64,000 nt of DNA from Afipia sp. OHSU_II-C1. GTDB taxonomy: Bacteria > Pseudomonadota > Alphaproteobacteria > Rhizobiales > Xanthobacteraceae. The position numbers and the translations under genes were made by a program. Of this stretch, positions 58,246-64,000 are shown piece after piece (position 1 is the first letter of the stretch; every line of letters starts with the position of its first letter). Under the pieces are notes generated by a model. That model had not been told where the DNA came from, made no database searches, and saw only the letters and a program-made list of their open reading frames with translations. The stretch covers positions 310,001 to 374,000 of the forward strand of contig NZ_APJI01000010.1 of the NCBI RefSeq assembly GCF_000497575.1. The letters are read 5' to 3'.

Positions 58246-59337
58246 ATGGCAGCTGCCCTTTCCCTGATTCCCGAACTTGATGACATCGTCAAAAACGGCA
58301 CCGCTGAAAGGCGGGCGGCGGCGATCGAGCGGATTTCCGACCTTTTTCTTCAGGGCGCCGCGCACTTCGAGACCCGGCATGTCGCGCTGTTCGACGACAT
58401 TCTGGTCGGGCTTGTGCCGGCAACCGAAATCGAGACACGCGTGGAACTGGCGGAGCGGCTGTCCAAGCTGGACAACGCCCCGCCGACGCTGGTCAAGCAA
58501 CTGGCGCACGAAAACGAAATCAAGATTGCCGGTCCGATCCTGAGCCGGTCGCCGCTGCTCGACGATCCGACACTCATCGAAATCGCGCGCGCCAAGGGTC
58601 AGGAACACCTGGCGGCGATCTCAGGGCGCCCGGCACTGTCTCCGTCCGTGACCGATGTGATCGTCCGCCGCGGCGACCGCGATGTGGTGCGCCATGTCGC
58701 GGCCAATACCGGTGCGGAATTTTCCGAGTACGGCTATTCGGGGCTGGTCAAGCGCGCCATCGACGACGGCATGCTGGCGCTCACCGTCGGCCAGCGCGAG
58801 GATCTCCCCGCAGCGTCGTTGAAGCAGCTGCTGGCAAAGTCCGTCGATCTTGTCCGCCGCCGGATGTTCGATACGGCGAAGCCGAAGCAGAAGGCGGCGA
58901 TCAATCAGGCGATGATCGAGATTTCCGGCGCGCCGAAGACGCAGCCACAGGTGCGCGATTTCGAGCCGGCCCAGCGCGCCATCCTGGCGCTGCATCAGGC
59001 GGGAGAACTCAACGAGGCAGCCTTGCTTGGTTTCGCCAAGCCGCACAAGTACGAGGAATCGATCGCGGCGCTCGCAGCGCTGACAGGCATGCGGCTGTCG
59101 GTGGTGCACCAGTTGATGCTCGGCGATCGCTACGATCCCATTCTGCTGCTCGGAAAATCGATCGGGCTGGAATGGGCGACGGTGAGGGCCCTGGTGGTGC
59201 TGCGGCTGGGACCGGGACGCGTGCCTGCCGGCCCGGACATCGAAGAAGCCCGCATCAACTATGAGCGTTTGTCGCCCGCGACGGCGCTGCGGGTGCTGAC
59301 GTTCTGGCGCCTGCGCGACAAGGGTTTGCCGGCCTAA
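58246..59337 (+). CDS. DUF2336 domain protein
   Basis: 363 residues, predicted mostly alpha-helical, probably HEAT-like repeats (units such as LFDDILVGLVPATEIETRVE and LAHENEIKIAGPILSRSPLL). It matches the alphaproteobacterial DUF2336 family, for which I know no established biochemical function. The N-terminus MAAALSLIPELDDIV and the ending LRVLTFWRLRDKGLPA are intact; no signal peptide or membrane segment. It is the only rightward gene in the last 20 kb, and its stop overlaps the trmB end by 4 bases. Confidence 0.8.
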   Translation: MAAALSLIPELDDIVKNGTAERRAAAIERISDLFLQGAAHFETRHVALFDDILVGLVPATEIETRVELAERLSKLDNAPPTLVKQLAHENEIKIAGPILSRSPLLDDPTLIEIARAKGQEHLAAISGRPALSPSVTDVIVRRGDRDVVRHVAANTGAEFSEYGYSGLVKRAIDDGMLALTVGQREDLPAASLKQLLAKSVDLVRRRMFDTAKPKQKAAINQAMIEISGAPKTQPQVRDFEPAQRAILALHQAGELNEAALLGFAKPHKYEESIAALAALTGMRLSVVHQLMLGDRYDPILLLGKSIGLEWATVRALVVLRLGPGRVPAGPDIEEARINYERLSPATALRVLTFWRLRDKGLPA

Positions 59338-60062
59338 GAACGCGCATGCCGGAAGATGAGATAGGCCGCCTTGCGTCCTTCGCGGTCGGCCTTTCTGCCG
59401 TAACGCGTCATGGTGTAGTTCGGCCATGGCAGCCGCCAGTCGTCGGCGCGCTCCGCTGTCCAGATGAAATCCGCAGAGCGCTGCATGTGCATCAAGGTCC
59501 ATGCACAGTAATCGTCGATGTCGCAGACAAAGCGAAATTCGCCGTTCTGTTTGAGGATGCGCGACATCCCGGCGATGGTGGCGTCCTGAACGAAGCGCCG
59601 CTTCCAGTGCCGCCGCTTCGGCCACGGATCGGGATGAATGAGGTCGATGCGTGCAAAGCTCGACGGCTGCGCCCACGCGAGCAATTCGGCGGCGTCGCCC
59701 GCGAACAGACGGATGTTGGCGATGTTGTGCGCTTCGATCTGCGCGAGAATTTTCGCCATGCCGTTGACGTAAGGCTCGCAGCCGATGAAGCCGGTTCGCG
59801 GAAATGCGAGTGCTTCTGCGATCAGGTGTTCACCGCCGCCGAATCCGATCTCAAGGCGCATCTCGTCGACGGGCGCCTGGAACAGCGCGCCCGGATCGGA
59901 GGCGTCCGCGCGATCGAGGTCGAGCGCGAGATGCGGCAGCAGATTTTCGATCAGGTCGGCCTGATGATTGCGGAGCTTGTGCCCCTTGCGCCTGCCGAAA
60001 AACGAGCCCTGCCCGTGCTCGGCATTCTGCCGGTGTGAAGAAGTTGGGTCGTTCGCGGTCAT
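59334..60062 (-). CDS. trmB: tRNA (guanine(46)-N7)-methyltransferase TrmB
   Basis: SAM-dependent enzyme making m7G46 in tRNA. It is 242 residues from ATG 60062. The SAM-binding core reads MRLEIGFGGGEHL, then FIGCEPYVNGMAKILAQ. IDLIHPDPWPKRRHWKRRFV carries the Asp and the conserved PWPKxxH. The N-terminus (about 35 residues, SFFGRRKGHKLRNHQ) is basic and typical for the class. A GTG at 60095 would add 11 residues. Neither start has a good ribosome-binding site, so the exact N-terminus is uncertain. Confidence 0.93.
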   Translation of the reverse strand: MTANDPTSSHRQNAEHGQGSFFGRRKGHKLRNHQADLIENLLPHLALDLDRADASDPGALFQAPVDEMRLEIGFGGGEHLIAEALAFPRTGFIGCEPYVNGMAKILAQIEAHNIANIRLFAGDAAELLAWAQPSSFARIDLIHPDPWPKRRHWKRRFVQDATIAGMSRILKQNGEFRFVCDIDDYCAWTLMHMQRSADFIWTAERADDWRLPWPNYTMTRYGRKADREGRKAAYLIFRHARS

Positions 60063-60174
60063 CGTAATTACCGGCTGGGGCGATCCATCGCTCACGCGGA
60101 ACGATCTGGGTGAAGTCGATCATGGGCACGTCCGGCGATCCTGCCAGATCCGCACGCCCGTCGGTGCGTTCAGG

Positions 60175-60591
60175 TTATGAAGGGTCGGACTGTTCGCGCG
60201 CCGCCATCTGCTCGACGAGTTCCACAATGCTGCGGCGGAGCTTGGCATCCGTAATCCGTGTAAAGGCCCGCGTCAGCGCGAGTCCTTCGGAGGTCGCGAG
60301 AAAATCTGAAACATAGGCGGGGGACTGCGCTTCGCTCAATCCCGCCAGCGCGTTCGGACCGGCCGGGCCGCCTTCGAACAGAAACGAGACGGGAACCTGA
60401 AGAATGTCCGAGATCTGCTGCAGCCGACTCGCACCGATGCGGTTGGTGCCCTTCTCGTATTTCTGCACCTGCTGAAATGTCAGGCCGAGCGCTTCGCCGA
60501 GCTTTTCCTGGCTCATGCCAAGCATGATCCGGCGCATGCGCACGCGGCTGCCAACATACTTGTCAACAGGATTGGGCGCCTTGGTCGTCAT
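60175..60591 (-). CDS. XRE-family helix-turn-helix regulator
   Basis: 138-residue regulator of a conserved alphaproteobacterial family. The Cro/CI-like HTH is at about residues 14-70 (RVRMRRIMLGMSQEKLGEAL, TFQQVQKYEKGTNRIGASRL). A C-terminal helical part follows (FLATSEGLALTRAFTRITDA), and the protein ends QMAAREQSDPS. It normally neighbours lnt, metK and trmB. Here it lies between lnt and trmB with no metK. Targets cannot be read from the sequence. Its upstream gap (60592-60822) shows no gene. Confidence 0.9.
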   Translation of the reverse strand: MTTKAPNPVDKYVGSRVRMRRIMLGMSQEKLGEALGLTFQQVQKYEKGTNRIGASRLQQISDILQVPVSFLFEGGPAGPNALAGLSEAQSPAYVSDFLATSEGLALTRAFTRITDAKLRRSIVELVEQMAAREQSDPS

Positions 60592-60822
60592 CTACAAGCT
60601 CCGCGTCATCGGCAAAAAATGGAAAACGATGGTGAACCTGTTGGCGATGACCAGTCCGGAATACGCTTCTTGCGCCAGCATCGTCAAATCCTTGTCGCGT
60701 CCGTGATGAAGAATTTAGGTTAAACCCTGTGACCGCATTGAGGCCAATTGAACCCCTCGAATAGCGATGGACGATCTGGACACATGTCCAGAATACCGCG
60801 CATCAGAAGAGTTACGGCGATG

Positions 60823-62420
60823 TCAGGGCTTTTGTTTCGTGCGGCGGCGAATAACGATAACTGTCGACAATGCTACCGCCAGCGCCACCGGGATATCGCG
60901 AACGCGCGAGAACAGCGTCGGAGAGGCTGGCTTGGGCAAGGCTGAATCGAGCACGCCTTCGGTGCCAAGCCCCAATCGCGCGATGATGCGACCGAACGGA
61001 TCGATCACCGCGGAGATGCCTGTGTTCGCAGAGCGGACTATGGGCAGGCCCTCTTCAACAGCGCGCAGGCGAGCCTGTTGCAGATGCTGATAGGGGCCGG
61101 TCGAAATGCCGAACCATCCGTCGTTGGTCAGGTTGACGATCCAGCCGGGACGATCGTCGCCGGGAACAATGTCGCCCGGGAAGATCGCCTCGTAGCAGAT
61201 CAGGGGCAGCATGCGCGGGGCGTTCGGCACCGTCATCGTCCGGCGCCGGTCCCCCGGAATGAAGCCGCCGCGCACCTTGGTGATCTGCACGAAGCCGAGT
61301 TTTTCCATCGCGGACTGAAACGGCAGGTACTCGCCGAATGGAACCAGATGCAGCTTGTCGTACATCGACAGGATCGTTCCATCGTGATCGATGACGTAGA
61401 TCGAATTGTAGGCGCGCGTGATCTGCGTTCCGGCAGGCTGGTCCGGCGGGCGGATCGCACCGGTGACCAGCACCGTTCCCGGCGGCAGCAGGTTCGCGAT
61501 CTGCGCCATCGCGTCGGCTTCGCGCGTCAGGAAAAATGGAAACGCGGATTCCGGCCAGATCAGGATGGTGGAGTCGCGCACGCCGCTCGATTGCGGGCCG
61601 GTCGCGCGATCCGACAGCGACAGATACTTGTCCATCACCATCTGCTTTGCGGCGTAGTTGAACTTCACATCCTGCTGCAGGTTCGGCTGCATCAGCCGCA
61701 GCTTGACCTTGTCGGCGAATTGAGTCGGCTGCCGCGCAAGCCTGCTTGCGCCATAGCCGCCCATCACCGCAAGCACGAGAAGAGAGGCAACAAGCGGAAT
61801 CCATGGACGGGGCGTGACGTGCCGGTCGTCGATCAGCACGGCGGGAGATGCAAATACGGCGACTGCGATAAACGTCAAACCCCACAGGCCGATGAGCGAG
61901 GCGCTCTGCGCGAGCGCCAGCGGTTCGGTCAGGGCGTAGCCGAACGCATTCCAAGGGAAACCGGTCAGGATATGTCCGCGCAGCCATTCACTGACGGTGA
62001 GCGCACAGGCGAGGCTCAGGATGCGAAACGAATCCGGCGTCCAGATCAGCCGCGCAAGCGCGAAGCCGAACGCCATAAACAGCGCGAGGCCTGCCGGCAG
62101 GCCCATGACCGCGAACGGGAGCAGCCACGCAAAAGTCTGGGCGTCGACGAGGAAGGCGTAGCCCACCCAATAAAGTCCCGCGACGAAATAGCCGAAGCCG
62201 AACCACCAGCCGCTCATCGCCGCAGCGGGAATGCCGCCGAGACGTCCCGCGCCCGCGCCGTCGATCAGCCAGACCGCGACCGGTACCGTCAGAAAGAGAA
62301 TCGGCCACGCATTGAATGGCGCCATCGCCAGCGCGGACAGGGCGCCCGCGGTGAGCGCGATCATCGCGCGCTTCCATCCCCATGACAGGATGATGCCGGA
62401 GCTGAGCGCGCGGAAGGATT

Positions 62421-62424
<4 letters not shown>
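60823..62424 (-). CDS. lnt: Apolipoprotein N-acyltransferase
   Basis: Inner-membrane enzyme adding the third acyl chain to lipoproteins. It is 533 residues with about six or seven membrane segments in the first 210 residues and one at the C-terminus. The nitrilase-like periplasmic domain has the Glu of LIWPESAFPFFL, the Lys of YDKLHLVPFGEYLPF and the Cys of PLICYEAIFPGD. The start is MKSFRALSSGII; its ATG overlaps the corC stop by 4 bases, so the pair is coupled. Confidence 0.96.
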
Positions 62425-63554
<1,130 letters not shown>

Positions 63555-64000
63555 TTAGTTCACCTGGTCGTCGTGCGCGTAAGGATCGGGAATTCCGAGC
63601 TGCGCAAGAATATCACGCTCGAGACCTTCCATGATCTCGGCGTCGTTATCGTTTTCGTGATCGTAGCCGATCAAATGGAGAAAACCATGCACCGCCAGAT
63701 GGCTGAGATGGTGCTCGAACGGCTTGTGCTCGGCATCGGCCTCGGAGCGTGTGGTTTCATAGGCAATTGCAATATCGCCGAGCATGCGCGGGGTGTCGTC
63801 GTCGGCGCGCTCCGATTGCTGCGCGGGAAACGACAGCACGTTGGTCGGCTTGTCGATGCCGCGCCAGTTCTTGTTGAGCGTGCGGATGCCTGCATCGTCG
63901 GTCAGCATGATCGCCAGTTCGGCATCGGCGGTGTCGGCGTCGACCATGACGGCGGCCGTTTCGATGGCGCGATGAATCGTCGTCTCCGCGTCGCTTTCGC
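63555..64000 (-). CDS. ybeY: Endoribonuclease YbeY, N-terminus outside the window
   Basis: Zinc-dependent rRNA-maturation endoribonuclease. The zinc motif H-x3-H-x5-H is present as [11 protein letters not shown]. The core segment [20 protein letters not shown] is intact. The reading frame continues open past base 64000 (..[17 protein letters not shown] before Met), so the start lies beyond the window; the ATG at 63947 is internal. The gene ends in TAA immediately before the corC GTG. The 3' end is complete. Confidence 0.95.
   Translation of the reverse strand, partial: ESDAETTIHRAIETAAVMVDADTADAELAIMLTDDAGIRTLNKNWRGIDKPTNVLSFPAQQSERADDDTPRMLGDIAIAYETTRSEADAEHKPFEHHLSHLAVHGFLHLIGYDHENDNDAEIMEGLERDILAQLGIPDPYAHDDQVN

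Noticed and set aside
59851-60129. 92-codon leftward ORF starting MPMIDFTQIVPRERW
   Set aside because: Its body overlaps trmB in another frame and turns into Arg/Ala-rich shadow; no family match.

Overview
The window is about 64 kb of GC-rich alphaproteobacterial chromosome. It is almost wholly core housekeeping DNA, densely packed in both directions with many 4-base start/stop overlaps. I infer the order Hyphomicrobiales, most likely the Bradyrhizobium/Rhodopseudomonas/Afipia/Nitrobacter group. The grounds are an Irr iron regulator with a heme-regulatory GCPWHD motif next to fabA-fabB, a DivL-type kinase fused into the tsaE/addAB neighbourhood, a TsaE-AmgK fusion, a DUF2336 protein, and several short palindromic repeats that I associate with this group. 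I see no tRNA, rRNA, CRISPR array, insertion sequence or prophage. Most long ORFs antisense to the genes listed are GC-skew shadows.

Layout. 1-3.1 kb: leftward ffh-rpsP-rimM-trmD (SRP, ribosome, tRNA modification), with two tandem large palindromes between rpsP and rimM. 3.3-6.1 kb: a metallo-beta-lactamase-fold hydrolase and two envelope proteins (SIMPL and an anchored GyrI-like domain). 6.2-16.4 kb: rightward dapF-mtaB, sppA-ihfB-lapA, trpF-trpB-trpA-accD-folC and a phosphoesterase. 16.5-29.1 kb: a leftward run divL, tsaE-amgK, pilZ, murU, addB, addA, trxA, combining cell-cycle signalling, MurNAc recycling and double-strand break repair. 29.3-33.6 kb: leftward ubiE-ubiB-coaBC-dut (ubiquinone, CoA, dUTP). 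33.8-40 kb: glyoxalase-like gene-mutM, a degenerate trypsin-like protein, a MoeB/ThiF protein, a 2-hydroxyacid dehydrogenase, an SH3 protein and irr. 40.3-43.4 kb: fabA-fabB-fabV for unsaturated fatty acid synthesis. 43.4-47.5 kb: a terminator-punctuated oxidative-stress block (GST, katG, Tat-type sod). 47.6-57.8 kb: the classical leftward rimP-nusA-ylxR-infB-rbfA-truB-rpsO-pnp translation/RNA operon. 58.2-64 kb: DUF2336 (rightward), then leftward ybeY-corC-lnt-XRE-trmB; metK, which I expect between the XRE gene and trmB, is not there.

Best leads. (1) coaBC carries an N-terminal FitA-like ribbon-helix-helix domain. Directly upstream lies a promoter overlapped by repeated TGCTATCA/TGCAATCA half-sites, which suggests a CoA-biosynthetic enzyme that represses its own gene. 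The same protein lacks the canonical CoaC cysteine. (2) The 842-residue kinase has Tyr in place of the phospho-acceptor His, the DivL hallmark. (3) FabV sits where FabI is expected. (4) A terminator-like hairpin in the rimP-nusA leader could be a NusA-responsive attenuator. (5) Several palindromic repeats touch coding or expression signals; one supplies the coaBC stop codon and another holds the rimM ribosome-binding site.
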